Positions 31,277 through 40,181 of a stretch of DNA of 64,000 bases are shown here, in pieces. The DNA is from Bradyrhizobium stylosanthis (GTDB taxonomy: Bacteria > Pseudomonadota > Alphaproteobacteria > Rhizobiales > Xanthobacteraceae): positions 1,772,580 to 1,836,579 of the forward strand of contig NZ_LVEM01000001.1 of NCBI RefSeq assembly GCF_001641335.1, read 5' to 3'. A model generated the notes under the pieces. The model worked only from the letters and a program-made list of their open reading frames with translations, had not been told where the DNA came from and did not search any database. The number at the start of each line of letters is the position of its first letter. Within the stretch, counting starts at the first letter, position 1. A program made the translations under genes and the position numbers.

Positions 31277-31900
31277 GTGGGACTTCCGATGACCGCCACC
31301 ACACGCGACAAGATGATCGCCGGCGCTGCCGACCTGATGAGCCGCCGCGGCGTCAACGCCACCAGCATGCGCGACGTCGTCCGCCACACCGCGACGCCGC
31401 GCGGCTCGATCAGCCACCACTTCCCGGACGGCAAACCGCAATTGATCGCCGAAGCCGTGACCTTCGCCGGCCGGCAGGTGTCCATCCCCCTGGAGAGAGC
31501 CATGAACGAACGCGGCGTGATCGGCGGTCTCAAGGCTTTCGTCGCATCGTGGCGCCGCCAGTTGGCCGCAACCGGCTTCGAGGCCGGCTGCCCCGTGCTC
31601 GCCGTCGCCGTCGACCGCTATGTCGGCGAGCCCGGCGACAAGGACGACGCGGCTGCGCAGCAGCATTTGCTCGATCTCGCCGACGGCGTGTTCGCCGATT
31701 GGCGGCAGATCATGCACGCAGCCTTGTTGCGCGAAGGACTGGCTGCCGGCCGCGCCGAGCGGCTTGCAACGCTCGTCGTCGCCTCGATCGAGGGCACGGT
31801 CGCGATGTGCCGCGCCAGCCGCAGCGCCGATGCGCTCGATCAGGTTCAGGAGGAGCTCGAGACAATCCTGTCCGCCGCCCTCGCCCATACCGCCAAATAG
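31277..31900 (+). CDS. TetR family regulator
   Basis: A 207-residue TetR protein of the YxaF/LmrA-like group. The helix-turn-helix is at about 8-52 (IAGAADLMSRRGVNATSMRDVVRHTATPRGSISHHFPDGK), and the C-terminal domain contains EAGCPVLAVAVDRY. It starts at a GTG (31277) nine bases after GGAGG; an ATG four codons later is possible. Two related palindromes lie directly upstream, one perfect, which predicts autoregulation and control of the divergent tautomerase-enoyl-CoA hydratase unit. The next gene on this strand, a hydratase, follows by 15 bases and is probably co-transcribed. Confidence 0.9.
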   Translation: MGLPMTATTRDKMIAGAADLMSRRGVNATSMRDVVRHTATPRGSISHHFPDGKPQLIAEAVTFAGRQVSIPLERAMNERGVIGGLKAFVASWRRQLAATGFEAGCPVLAVAVDRYVGEPGDKDDAAAQQHLLDLADGVFADWRQIMHAALLREGLAAGRAERLATLVVASIEGTVAMCRASRSADALDQVQEELETILSAALAHTAK

Positions 31901-31915
31901 ATTGGATGCACGCCG

Positions 31916-32701
31916 ATGGATCTGTCCCGACAGCGCGAACTCGCGCGCCATCTCGCCAGCCTGCGCCGCGAGAGCCGGCAGCAAAGCGGTCTTGATGCGC
32001 ATCTTGTGCCGCCGGATGCCGACACCGCGTATCGCGTCGCGCAGATGGTGGAAGAGGAACTGGGTTGGGATGTCGTCGGCTGGAAGATCGCCGGCATGAA
32101 GCCTGGGCTGCAGCGCCAGCTCCGCACCTCCTCGCCGATCTACGGGCGGGTGTTCGCGCCGCTGATCGAGGTCTCGCCCGCGACTGTCGAGCACGCCAGG
32201 CAGTGCAGCCCGATTCCGGAGGTCGAGTATCAGGCACGGCTCGGCGCAGACCTGCCGCCACGCGCCCTGCCCTACACCGTCGAAGAGATCGGCGATGCCG
32301 TTGCCTCGCTGCACCCCGGCATCGAGCTTGCCGAATGCCGCTTCGTCCACGACGCGGCGTTTCCACCGATGGCGGCGATCCTGGCCGACGGCGCGGGATC
32401 GGGGACCATCGTCCTCGGCGAGGCGATCGCCGACTGGCGCAGCCGCGACATCGCGAATCAGGCGGTGGTGTTGAACTGCAACGGCGTGGAAAGGCGCCGC
32501 GGCAGCGCCGCCGAGGCCATCGATCACCCGCTGGTGCCGCTGACCTGGCTCGCCAACGAGCTGTCGCGGACCGGCATCGGTCTCAAGGCCGGGCAAACCA
32601 TCAGCACGGGCACCCTGACCGGCATGCTGCGGCCGAAGGCCGGCGAAACCTACCTCGCCGATTTCGGTCCGTTCGGAACCGTAAGCGCGACCTACGCCTA
32701 G
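31916..32701 (+). CDS. 2-keto-4-pentenoate hydratase family protein
   Basis: A 261-residue enzyme of the MhpD/FAH-like family that hydrates 2-oxo-4-enoates in meta-cleavage pathways. Characteristic parts: GWKIAGMKPGLQRQL near residue 58, PEVEYQARLG (metal-binding Glu pair in the family pattern PE.E), and STGTLTGMLRPKAGETYLADFG near the C-terminus. Length is normal. It follows the TetR gene by 15 bases. Together with the divergent tautomerase-like and enoyl-CoA hydratase genes it suggests breakdown of an aromatic or unsaturated acid. The dioxygenase of such a pathway is not nearby. Confidence 0.85.
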   Translation: MDLSRQRELARHLASLRRESRQQSGLDAHLVPPDADTAYRVAQMVEEELGWDVVGWKIAGMKPGLQRQLRTSSPIYGRVFAPLIEVSPATVEHARQCSPIPEVEYQARLGADLPPRALPYTVEEIGDAVASLHPGIELAECRFVHDAAFPPMAAILADGAGSGTIVLGEAIADWRSRDIANQAVVLNCNGVERRRGSAAEAIDHPLVPLTWLANELSRTGIGLKAGQTISTGTLTGMLRPKAGETYLADFGPFGTVSATYA

Positions 32702-32817
32702 ACGAATGGACGCATGCAGGCGGGGCATGCCGGGCGGCAGCGTAAACCCCCGATTAATACCGGCTGCCTATCGTTCGCGCAGAATAATTTTCTCCCGCGC
32801 CAATTGCCGGACAGATC

Positions 32818-34899
32818 ATGAAAATCGGAACGCTGCTGACCACCGCCATCGTCTCGCTCTCGACCGTGGGCGGCGGCCTCGCCGTCTACGTCGCCGTGAC
32901 GAAGTACCAGACCATGGAGCGGATCACCGAGGCGCAGGGCAGGCTCGCGATCGTCCGCGCCGTCAGCGACATCCCGCGCTATCTCAATCCCGAACGCGGC
33001 TTCTCCACCAACATCCTCTACGGGCCCGCAACCATCGACCCCACACTGATTGCCGAGCAGAACAAGCTGCGTGGGCAGACCGACGGTGCCCGCGACAAGA
33101 TGAATGCGCTGCGCAAGGAGCTGCCCGGCCCGTTCGACGACGGCACCACCATCGGCAGCAACATCGACGGCATCAATGCGAAGTTCGCGGCGCTGCGCGA
33201 GGCCATCGACAAGGCCTTGTCCGGGCCGGCCGAGGCGCGCAAGGACGCAGCCAAGAAGATCGTTTCCGACAATGCCGTGCTCAACGGCGGCGTGACCGCC
33301 CTGCTCAACGAGCAGGTCCGCCGCATGGCGATCCTCAACGGCGATGCCTACCGGCAGGCCAGCTACGCCAACATCGCCATGACGCTGCGCGACGTCGGCG
33401 GCTTCAACTCCAGCCTCCACAAGAACCTCGTCGGCGGCAAGAAGCCGGCGACCGATACCGAGAAGGCCGACATCAGCCGCTCGCAGGGCCGCAACGACCA
33501 GATCGTGATGTCGCTGCAGGAATTGCGCGGCAATCCGGCAACTCCGGCGAATGTCGCCGCCGCGCTTGAGAAGTTCAACGCGATCTATGTCGAGGAGTTC
33601 GGCCGCGAGCTCAAGCTGGTCAAGGACGGCGCGGTCACCGGCAAGTACGAACACGACATGGACACCTACTACGCCTCGACGCAGCGTGGTCTCAGCACCA
33701 TCATCGAGGTCCGTGACGCCTTCTACGACAATGCCGAGCAGATCCTCGCCGGCGCATCCTCCGCCGCGCGCACCAGCTTCACGATCGCGCTTGTCGGCCT
33801 CCTCGCCGTGCTGATCGCCAGCGCCGGCCTCATCGTCATGGTCCGCCGCCGTGTCTGCGCCCCGATCGTCGGCCTGACGAACCGGATGTCGCGGCTGGCC
33901 GACGGCGACCTCGCCGACGAGATTCCCGGCGCCGAACGCTCCGACGAGATCGGCGCGATGGCCGCGGCCGTCCAGGTCTTCAAGGACAACATGATCCGGG
34001 CCGACCGCCTTGCGGCGGAGAAGCAGGCCGAGAACGACGGCAAGATGCGCCGCGCACAGGCGCTCGACGAGCTCACCCGCGCCTTCGAGGCCAAGGTTAC
34101 CGAACTGGTCGGCGGGCTGTCCCGCGCCTCCTCCACCATGGAAAGCACGGCGCAGTCGATGACCTCGACGGCGGCCCAGACCAACAGCCAGGCCGCGGTC
34201 GTCGCCGCCGCCTCGGAGCAGACCTCGACCAACGTGCAGACCGTCGCCAGCGCCACCGAGGAGCTGACCTCGTCGATCGCCGAGATCGGCCGTCAGGTCG
34301 CGCAGAGCACCGAGATCGCGGCCCGCGCAGTCGACAATGCCCGCCGCACCGGCGACACCGCGCGCGCCCTCGCCGATGGCGCGCAGAAGATCGGCGACGT
34401 CGTCACGCTGATCCAGAGCATCGCGGAGCAGACCAACCTCTTGGCGCTGAACGCAACCATCGAGGCCGCGCGCGCCGGCGATGCCGGCCGCGGCTTCGCC
34501 GTCGTCGCGTCCGAAGTGAAGTCGCTGGCCGGCCAGACCGCCAAGGCGACGACCGAGATCTCCGAGCAGATCACCGCGATTCAGTCGGCGAGCGACGAGA
34601 CCGTGGCCGCGATCCGCAACGTCGCCGACGTCATCGCCGAGATCGACCAGATCGGCACCGCCATTGCGGCCGCGATCGAGGAGCAGGGTTCGGCGACGCG
34701 AGAGATCTCCCGCAGCGTCCAGGAAGCCGCCCGCGGCACCCAGGAGGTCAACAGCAACATCACCGGCGTGCAGCGCGCCGCCGACGACACCGGAGCCGCC
34801 GCGAGGGAGGTGCTGGGCGCAGCCGAGCAGCTCTCAACCCAGTCACGCGATCTCGCCGGACAGTTCGACCGGTTCCTCGGCGAGGTCAGGGCGGCGTAA
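32818..34899 (+). CDS. Methyl-accepting chemotaxis protein
   Basis: A 693-residue chemoreceptor. Transmembrane helix 1 covers about 5-27. A helical periplasmic sensor domain (about 30-320) resembles nitrate/nitrite-sensing or four-helix types. Transmembrane helix 2 (about 322-343) leads into a HAMP domain (about 344-396) and the cytoplasmic signalling domain, with the highly conserved tip [20 protein letters not shown]. No C-terminal CheR-binding pentapeptide is visible. It signals to CheA/CheW; none is encoded nearby. The ligand is unknown. The gene stands alone. Confidence 0.93.
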   Translation: MKIGTLLTTAIVSLSTVGGGLAVYVAVTKYQTMERITEAQGRLAIVRAVSDIPRYLNPERGFSTNILYGPATIDPTLIAEQNKLRGQTDGARDKMNALRKELPGPFDDGTTIGSNIDGINAKFAALREAIDKALSGPAEARKDAAKKIVSDNAVLNGGVTALLNEQVRRMAILNGDAYRQASYANIAMTLRDVGGFNSSLHKNLVGGKKPATDTEKADISRSQGRNDQIVMSLQELRGNPATPANVAAALEKFNAIYVEEFGRELKLVKDGAVTGKYEHDMDTYYASTQRGLSTIIEVRDAFYDNAEQILAGASSAARTSFTIALVGLLAVLIASAGLIVMVRRRVCAPIVGLTNRMSRLADGDLADEIPGAERSDEIGAMAAAVQVFKDNMIRADRLAAEKQAENDGKMRRAQALDELTRAFEAKVTELVGGLSRASSTMESTAQSMTSTAAQTNSQAAVVAAASEQTSTNVQTVASATEELTSSIAEIGRQVAQSTEIAARAVDNARRTGDTARALADGAQKIGDVVTLIQSIAEQTNLLALNATIEAARAGDAGRGFAVVASEVKSLAGQTAKATTEISEQITAIQSASDETVAAIRNVADVIAEIDQIGTAIAAAIEEQGSATREISRSVQEAARGTQEVNSNITGVQRAADDTGAAAREVLGAAEQLSTQSRDLAGQFDRFLGEVRAA

Positions 34900-34908
34900 G
34901 CGGAAATT

Positions 34909-34996
34909 CGTAGCCCGGATGAAGCGAAGCGAAATCCGGGAAAGTCTCACCGCGGATGCACCGCCCCGGATTGCGCTACGCTTCATCCGGGCTACG
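34909..34996. repeat. Palindromic intergenic repeat (CGTAGCCCGGAT family)
   Basis: CGTAGCCCGGATGAAGCG at the left pairs exactly with CGCTTCATCCGGGCTACG at the right, an 18-bp perfect stem around a 52-base centre that itself holds ATCCGGG and CCCGGAT. It begins nine bases after the chemoreceptor stop. Confidence 0.9.
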
Positions 34997-35020
34997 GGAC
35001 TGTCCTTGCGGTAACGGATC

Positions 35021-35611
35021 TCAATACGGCGGCGCCTTCCGCGCCCGCTGCGCCTTCGCCGCCTCGATCCACCACAACAGATCATCCGCAAAGCGCGGGA
35101 ACGCGCGCTCCAGCGCCTTGCCCCCCTCGCCGATCGGCTCACCCTCCGCAGACAAGGTCTGCGCGATCGGGCCGACGCCGATGGTGCTCGACACCACCAC
35201 CATGCCCATCTCCGACAACGTGCCGTGCCAGGCGGTCGCCGCGCGTGCGCCCGAGAAGCGGCCGGCGGAATAGCTCACGATCGCGGCCGGGCGCCAGAAC
35301 CATTCTTCGAGGAAATGGTCGGTCAGGTTCTTCAAGCCGGGCTGAATGCCCCAATTGTACTCGCCGGTGACGAAGATGAAACCGTCGGCGCCGCGGATCT
35401 GCTCCGCCAGCTTCTCGAGCGCCTCGGGCGCGGCGCCCTTGGGATGTTCCTTGTACATGCGATCGAGCATCGGCAGGCCGATCGCCTTGGCGTCGATGAA
35501 CTCGACGTCCTCGCCGCGGCTGCGCAGGCGATTGATGACGAAATTCGCAAGGCGGATGCCCATGCGGTCGGAACGGTAGGAACCGTAGAGGACGAGGATG
35601 CGATTGCTCAT
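35021..35611 (-). CDS. NADPH-dependent FMN reductase family protein
   Basis: A 196-residue flavodoxin-like protein. The phosphate-binding loop is LYGSYRSDRMG at the N-terminus. The FMN-contact segment VTGEYNWGIQPGLKNLTD and the YSAGRFSGARA loop match the NAD(P)H-dependent FMN/chromate/azo reductases. It acts in the cytoplasm as a dimer, probably reducing flavins or quinones. No partner is encoded nearby. The start ATG is clear, though the ribosome site is weak. It is followed on the same strand, upstream, by an AraC regulator 50 bases away. Confidence 0.9.
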   Translation of the reverse strand: MSNRILVLYGSYRSDRMGIRLANFVINRLRSRGEDVEFIDAKAIGLPMLDRMYKEHPKGAAPEALEKLAEQIRGADGFIFVTGEYNWGIQPGLKNLTDHFLEEWFWRPAAIVSYSAGRFSGARAATAWHGTLSEMGMVVVSSTIGVGPIAQTLSAEGEPIGEGGKALERAFPRFADDLLWWIEAAKAQRARKAPPY

Positions 35612-35661
35612 GGCGGCAGGCTAGCACGAAAGCCGGCGGCGAATCCTGTCGATTTATCGCG

Positions 35662-36609
35662 TTAGCGCCCGCGGCCGCGGTCGAGCGTTTGCGACGGCGC
35701 CTCGCCGAACTGGTCCCGGTAGCTTCTGGAGAAGTCGCTGAGATGCCAGAAGCCGAAGGCGAGCGCGACCGCCTTGACGCTGTCGGCGCCGGCGAGCAGG
35801 CGCTGGCGCACCAGCCAGAGCCGGCGCAGCCGCAAATAGCGATGCAGGCTCATGCCGCGATAGCGGCGCACGACGTCGTGCAGGGTGCGCACGGACAGGC
35901 CGAGCTTGCGTGCGATCTCCTCGCTGTAGATCGGCTGCGAGAGATCCTCGGACAGCAGCGCGCGGATGTCCTGGAACACCCTGAACTGCCGCCCGTCGTT
36001 CGGCCGCCTGGTCCATCGCGCGGCGACCAGATTGGCAAAGACGTCGTCGACCGCGCCGAACAGCGACTCCTTCATCGCAGCGCCCTTCAACGGCACCTCG
36101 GCCGGCTCGATCGGCCCGGACGCGGCCGCTACCACCTCCCGAACCAACTTCCGCAGCCGGAGCAGTGCCGGCATGCTGGTCTCGAAGATCTTGAAGCTGG
36201 ACTGCGTCTCGGGCCAGCCGCGGCCCTTCACTTCGGGGTGAAACACGATCGAGGCGATCTGCCGCTGGACCTCCTCGATGGTGTTGTAGGCCGCGCCGTT
36301 GCTGCCGATGACGATGACCGCGCGGTCGCGCTGGGCACCGTTGAAGCGGATGGGAACCTCGAGATCGTCCATCGCAAAGCCAACGGCCGTGCAATCGGCC
36401 ACCAGTTGCGCGTCCACCACGCGCGGAAACGCACGCGTGACGTTCACGTCGCAGCCGGGCAGGCGCAGGATCACCTGCTCGGCCGCGATGCGTCGCACGA
36501 ACGGCGTAAACTCGACGTTCAACCCGCGTATCGAACTGCGAAACTCGTCGACATCGGAGAAACGAAATATCTTTGGCGCCAACCCCGGCGCATCATCAAT
36601 GTTGCTCAT
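35662..36609 (-). CDS. AraC family regulator
   Basis: A 315-residue protein. An N-terminal AraC-binding-like domain (about 1-185) precedes the C-terminal double helix-turn-helix (about 210-305), with YSEEIARKLGLSVRTLHDVVRRYRGMSLHRYLRLRRLWLVRQRL and ALAFGFWHLSDFSRSYRDQFGEAPSQTL, the latter a clean AraC signature. The ligand is unknown. It is upstream of, and 50 bases from, the FMN reductase gene on the same strand. An inverted repeat (36673-36697) lies 64 bases before its start and could be its own site. Confidence 0.9.
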   Translation of the reverse strand: MSNIDDAPGLAPKIFRFSDVDEFRSSIRGLNVEFTPFVRRIAAEQVILRLPGCDVNVTRAFPRVVDAQLVADCTAVGFAMDDLEVPIRFNGAQRDRAVIVIGSNGAAYNTIEEVQRQIASIVFHPEVKGRGWPETQSSFKIFETSMPALLRLRKLVREVVAAASGPIEPAEVPLKGAAMKESLFGAVDDVFANLVAARWTRRPNDGRQFRVFQDIRALLSEDLSQPIYSEEIARKLGLSVRTLHDVVRRYRGMSLHRYLRLRRLWLVRQRLLAGADSVKAVALAFGFWHLSDFSRSYRDQFGEAPSQTLDRGRGR

Positions 36610-36967
36610 GACAAATAAAAAGCCGCGTCGCGAAATGACGCGTCCGGCAAATCTGCCGATCTCAATATCCCCCTTTCGGTAGCGCCTGGACCGAAAGAAT
36701 CACCCTAGCCTGTTCGGGCCAGTTGGCGAGGGTCTGTTGCAAAGGACAAGCTGACGGTTCGCGTCCTGCCAAATTTCGATAGCGTTTCAAATGCGAACGA
36801 CGGTGTGGTGATACCCGAGACGCCTCGCCCAGAATCCCGCGCCGGCGCTTCCAGAGAGTTCCACTGGGATCGCAGTCGCACAAGTCACGGCAGATGATGA
36901 CTGCGAAGGCCCTGTCTTCGCCGGCGGGTCGACGATGTGGTCGCGCCCTCGACAGGAACGCGGCGGT
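36610..36967. other. 358-bp gene-free region
   Basis: Upstream of the AraC gene. It holds one inverted repeat (36673-36697) and a weak one (CGCGTC/GACGCG near 36625). A 73-codon minus-strand open frame here lacks a ribosome site and family features. Nothing else is supported. Confidence 0.6.
36673..36697. promoter_or_regulatory. Inverted repeat upstream of AraC gene
   Basis: CTTTCGGT and ACCGAAAG are perfect 8-bp arms with a nine-base spacer, 64 bases upstream of the AraC start codon. It could be an operator or a small hairpin. Confidence 0.4.
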
Positions 36968-37171
36968 CTAATGCGTCGCGCGGTATCTGGCGCGGCGCGG
37001 CATCGAGCGGCATGCCAGACCTTCGGCCAGCAGCTTCATGTCCTCGGGTCTGCCGCTTCGGATCAGCCGGCCGAACTCATCAGGTGTGAAAGGAAGATTG
37101 GGATCATCGTCGATCGGGCGCCGCGCTCGCGGGCCGAACAACCGTCGCACCAGGCTAGCCAGCCGCCGCAT
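36968..37171 (-). CDS. Small Arg-rich hypothetical protein
   Basis: A 67-residue basic protein. Basic ends (RRLASLVRRLFGPRARR and SMPRRARYRATH) surround an acidic middle (IDDDPNLPFTPDEFGRLI) and a helix. The amphipathic, Arg-rich N-terminus might associate with membranes or nucleic acid. No signal peptide. No family recognised. Codon use fits the neighbourhood, but the ribosome site is weak, so it could be a chance frame. It lies alone between the AraC and nitroreductase genes. Confidence 0.5.
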   Translation of the reverse strand: MRRLASLVRRLFGPRARRPIDDDPNLPFTPDEFGRLIRSGRPEDMKLLAEGLACRSMPRRARYRATH

Positions 37172-37321
37172 ATCAATTCCCTCGCGCCAGCAACAAACCT
37201 TTCAGTCCGCATATTGTTCCTCCCGCACGTTGGAGATTGCAAGAGGCCGCCAGCCGGTCCGCACCAAAAATTTCGGGAATAGAATTTTCTCCTCCGCGCA
37301 GCGCCGATCGACTTACACGCG

Positions 37322-37999
37322 CTAATCGGCAAAGCCGACATAGCGCACGAAATCGTCGTTGTGCTCGCGATCCGAGCGCACCGCGTTCGCGGCGAAGTCG
37401 TCGTCGGGATAGCCCATCGCGACGCAGGTCATGATCACCTCGTCCTCCGGAATCTTCGCGACCTCGCGCACGATGTCGGAGCGCATGATGCCTTGGCCGT
37501 TGATGACGGAGCCGAGGCCACGGTCCCACGCCGCGAGCACGATGCCGTAGCAGAGCGCGCCGAGATCGAAATGACAGACCGCGCCAGGATCGAGCACGCG
37601 ATCATAGGTCAACACCAGCGAGACCGGCGCGTCGAACTGGCGGAAGCCGCGCAGCACCCAGTCCTGCCGCATCGGCTTGTCGTCGCGCGCGATCCCCATC
37701 GCGCCGAACAGCTTCTTGGCGATGTCGACCTGCCGCGTGCGATGCACGCCCTGATACTCGCCGTGGCTGATGATGTCGCGCTTGACCTTGGCGCCGCCGA
37801 TCATCTCCTCCATGTTGCGGCGGCGCACCTCTTCAAGAGGATGACCGGTGAGCACGTGGACATGCCAGGGCTGGGTGTTCATCGACGACGGCGCGCGCTT
37901 GGCGCTTTCGATGATCGCCTCGATCACCGTGCGCGGCACCGGCTTCTGCTTGAAGCCGCGCACGCTGCGGCGCGACTGGATCAGCGTTTCGAATTCCAC
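37322..37999 (-). CDS. Nitroreductase family protein
   Basis: A 225-residue FMN-dependent reductase. The N-terminal IQSRRSVRGFKQKPVP binds FMN phosphate through the Arg pair. PSSMNTQPWHVHVL, GALCYGIVLAAWDRGLGS and VIMTCVAMGYPDDDF complete the family pattern. It reduces nitroaromatics, quinones or enones with NAD(P)H as a dimer. Length is normal. It is divergent from the alpha/beta hydrolase gene with 112 bases between. No regulator is adjacent, so its natural substrate is unclear. Confidence 0.92.
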   Translation of the reverse strand: MEFETLIQSRRSVRGFKQKPVPRTVIEAIIESAKRAPSSMNTQPWHVHVLTGHPLEEVRRRNMEEMIGGAKVKRDIISHGEYQGVHRTRQVDIAKKLFGAMGIARDDKPMRQDWVLRGFRQFDAPVSLVLTYDRVLDPGAVCHFDLGALCYGIVLAAWDRGLGSVINGQGIMRSDIVREVAKIPEDEVIMTCVAMGYPDDDFAANAVRSDREHNDDFVRYVGFAD

Positions 38000-38111
38000 C
38001 TGTTTGGCCTCCCTGCCCGTTTATTTCGTAGCATCGCACCACGGTTGCCGGTGCGGCGCGCAAAATCTATGCTAACCCGCAAGCAAGACCAAGAACCCTG
38101 GAGGACTGCCC

Positions 38112-39074
38112 ATGGCCGCGCCGCTCGATCCCGTCATCGCCCAGATCATTCCGCTGATGCCGATGCGGGATACCACCACGATGACGCCACAGAGCGCCCG
38201 CGATTCCTTGCGCGCACTGGCTGCCTCTCGCGCGGCCATTCCCCCGCCGCCGGTCGATAGCGTGCAGGATATCAAGGTGAAAGGCGGTGCGGGCCCGCTC
38301 GATGCGCGCGTCTATCGGGTCGGCGCCACGCCCGCGCCGACCGTCGTGTTCTTCCATGGCGGCGGCTGGGTCGCGGGCGATCTCGAAACCCATGACAGGC
38401 AGGCGCGCAATCTCGCGATCGAGACAGGCGCGGTCGTCGTCTCCGTCGACTACCGCCGTCCGCCGGAGACGCGCTTTCCCGGCGCCTTCGAGGATGCCTT
38501 TGCGGCGGTGCGCGACATCTTTGGCCGTGTCGCGGAATTTGGCGGCGACGCAAAGCGCTTCGGCGTTGCCGGCGACAGCGCCGGCGGCAATCTCGCGGCA
38601 ACGACGGCGCTCGCCTGCCGCGACGCCGGCATCAAGCTCGCCGCGCAGCTCCTGGTCTATCCCGTCACCGACGTCGTCGGCGGTTACGCCGATGCGGGCG
38701 AGAACGCGCGCTTTCCTTCACGCGCCGAGAATGCCGATGGCTACTTCCTGACCCGCGCCACGATGGAATGGTTTTGCGGCCACTACCTCGCCGACCCCGC
38801 TCACGCCGGCGACTGGCGTGCTTCGCCGCTGCGTGCGCCGTCGCTCGAAGGCCTTGCACCCGCGATCGTCACCACCGCCTGGTTCGATCCCCTCCGCGAC
38901 GAGGGCGCCGCCTATGCGCGGGCGCTGGAGGCGGCCGGCGTGCGGGTCAAGCACCATGAAGGCCCCGGCCTGATCCACGGCTATTTCGGCATGGGCGACG
39001 CCTCGGACGTCGCGCGCGCCGAGGCGCAGCGCGCGCGGGCCGACTTCAAGGCACTGCTCATGCGAGGGGTGTAA
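38112..39074 (+). CDS. Alpha/beta hydrolase (HSL-type esterase)
   Basis: A 320-residue cytoplasmic esterase of the hormone-sensitive lipase group. The oxyanion hole is FFHGGGWV, the nucleophile elbow GDSAGG, the acid in DPLRDEG and the catalytic His in HGYFGM. It hydrolyses short-chain esters; the physiological substrate is unknown. An N-terminal helical lid region (1-60) precedes the core. A GGAGG-like run lies upstream of the ATG. It converges with the cupin gene, with seven bases between the stops. Confidence 0.92.
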   Translation: MAAPLDPVIAQIIPLMPMRDTTTMTPQSARDSLRALAASRAAIPPPPVDSVQDIKVKGGAGPLDARVYRVGATPAPTVVFFHGGGWVAGDLETHDRQARNLAIETGAVVVSVDYRRPPETRFPGAFEDAFAAVRDIFGRVAEFGGDAKRFGVAGDSAGGNLAATTALACRDAGIKLAAQLLVYPVTDVVGGYADAGENARFPSRAENADGYFLTRATMEWFCGHYLADPAHAGDWRASPLRAPSLEGLAPAIVTTAWFDPLRDEGAAYARALEAAGVRVKHHEGPGLIHGYFGMGDASDVARAEAQRARADFKALLMRGV

Positions 39075-39081
39075 CGGCCAG

Positions 39082-39540
39082 CTAGGCGCCGGGCGCCCGC
39101 TGCGCGGCCGTGTGCCCCCAGGCCTCGTCCCAGTCCTGACCGGAGGCATCGACCACGCGGCCGTCGGCCTCGAAGAACTTGTTCGGCACCTGGAAGATCG
39201 CAAGGATCAGCGCGCCGTCGGGGCACCAGGCGGCGTGCCGGCTCCCCGCCTCGCGCCAGATGAATTCGCCGGCCTTGCAGGCGATGCCGCGGGCGGGCCC
39301 CTCCTTGTCGACGAGCGCACCTTCGATCACGTAGCTCTGCTCGATGCCGACATGCTCGTGGTCGGGCAGCACCGATCCCGGTGCGAAGCGCATCAGGGCC
39401 GTCATCAGGCCGGTGCTGCGATCGAACAGCAGGGTCTTGGCCTCGCAGCCGGGAAAGCGCGTCTTCTGCCATTCCATCGCCTGGGGTTGAACCAGATGGG
39501 AATGCTGGTCGGCGGCCTCAGGGTTCGTCACGGCGTCCAT
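39082..39540 (-). CDS. Cupin domain protein
   Basis: A 152-residue single-domain cupin of the ChrR/acetophenone-dioxygenase-like kind. Metal-binding residues appear in the usual spacing: PDHEHVGIEQSYVIEGAL (His, His, Glu) and a later His in SRHAAWCPDG. The ATG at 39540 is preceded by GGAGCG; a longer upstream frame is not family-like. It may be a dioxygenase, isomerase or metal-dependent sensor. No sigma or anti-sigma gene is adjacent, which argues against a full ChrR role. Confidence 0.82.
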   Translation of the reverse strand: MDAVTNPEAADQHSHLVQPQAMEWQKTRFPGCEAKTLLFDRSTGLMTALMRFAPGSVLPDHEHVGIEQSYVIEGALVDKEGPARGIACKAGEFIWREAGSRHAAWCPDGALILAIFQVPNKFFEADGRVVDASGQDWDEAWGHTAAQRAPGA

Positions 39541-39786
39541 GGCAACGCTCCGTTCCTGCTGCAATGGGATCAGCCTAACAGGTTCGCATCGCACGGTCTG
39601 CGCGCAGTGCAGCAAGCGCCCGCGAATCCTGAAGCAGCCCGCGGGCTGCGTGCGCGTCAAGGTAAGACGCATTCAGCGCATGCGGGAAAATTTGCGCAGG
39701 CCGGGCCCGCCACGCTGCGATCCTGCTTGATTGCGCCACGATTTGCGGCTCCAATCCGCCCGCCATTTCTGGTTTAGGAGACACCC

Positions 39787-40035
39787 ATGATGAAGCGGAT
39801 TTTCCTGGCTGCGATCGTTGCCACCTTTGCAGCCGGCTCGGCCTTCGCAGAGGACACCTGCGAGAGCAAGGCGGTCGGCAAGGACGGCAAGCCGCTGGCC
39901 GGCGCCGCCAAGACCTCGTTCATGAAGAAGTGCAAGGCCGACGCCTGCGCGCCCAAGGCCGTCAGCGCGGACGGCAAGCCGCTCGCCGGTGCCGCCAAGA
40001 ACAGCTTTATGAAGAAGTGCGAAGTCAGCGCGTAA
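39787..40035 (+). CDS. PsiF family secreted protein
   Basis: An 82-residue protein with a signal peptide (residues 1-21, GSAFAED). The mature part holds two PsiF repeats: CESKAVGKDGKPLAGAAKTS then FMKKCKAD, and CAPKAVSADGKPLAGAAKNS then FMKKCEV. Each repeat carries a Cys pair spanning the helix, as in the phosphate-starvation-inducible PsiF family. The role is unknown. A GGAG run precedes the ATG. The two repeats are close in sequence, indicating an internal duplication. A long inverted repeat lies 49 bases downstream and may stop transcription. Confidence 0.9.
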   Translation: MMKRIFLAAIVATFAAGSAFAEDTCESKAVGKDGKPLAGAAKTSFMKKCKADACAPKAVSADGKPLAGAAKNSFMKKCEVSA

Positions 40036-40083
40036 GGCGCGGCAATTTCGTTGCCCCTTTGCCGAAGCATCGCTCCACGAATT

Positions 40084-40171
40084 CGTCATGCCCGGGCTTG
40101 TCCCGGGCATCCACGTTCTTCGTGGGCGTGTGACAAGATCGTGGATGGCCGGGACAAGCCCGGCCATGACG
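40084..40171. repeat. Long inverted intergenic repeat
   Basis: Two 32-base arms (CGTCATGCCCGGGCTTGTCC... and its inverse ending GGCCATGACG) around a 24-base centre, with about three mismatches. This is a familiar Bradyrhizobium intergenic element. It lies between convergent genes and can form a strong hairpin. Confidence 0.9.
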
Positions 40172-40181
40172 GCAGAGAACC

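Noticed and set aside
32743..32757. TAAA-N7-TTAA before the chemoreceptor gene
   Set aside because: One mismatch in the left CtrA half site; too weak to list beside the three perfect boxes.
36662..36883. 73-codon minus-strand open frame
   Set aside because: No ribosome site, mixed composition, and contains the inverted repeat near the AraC gene.
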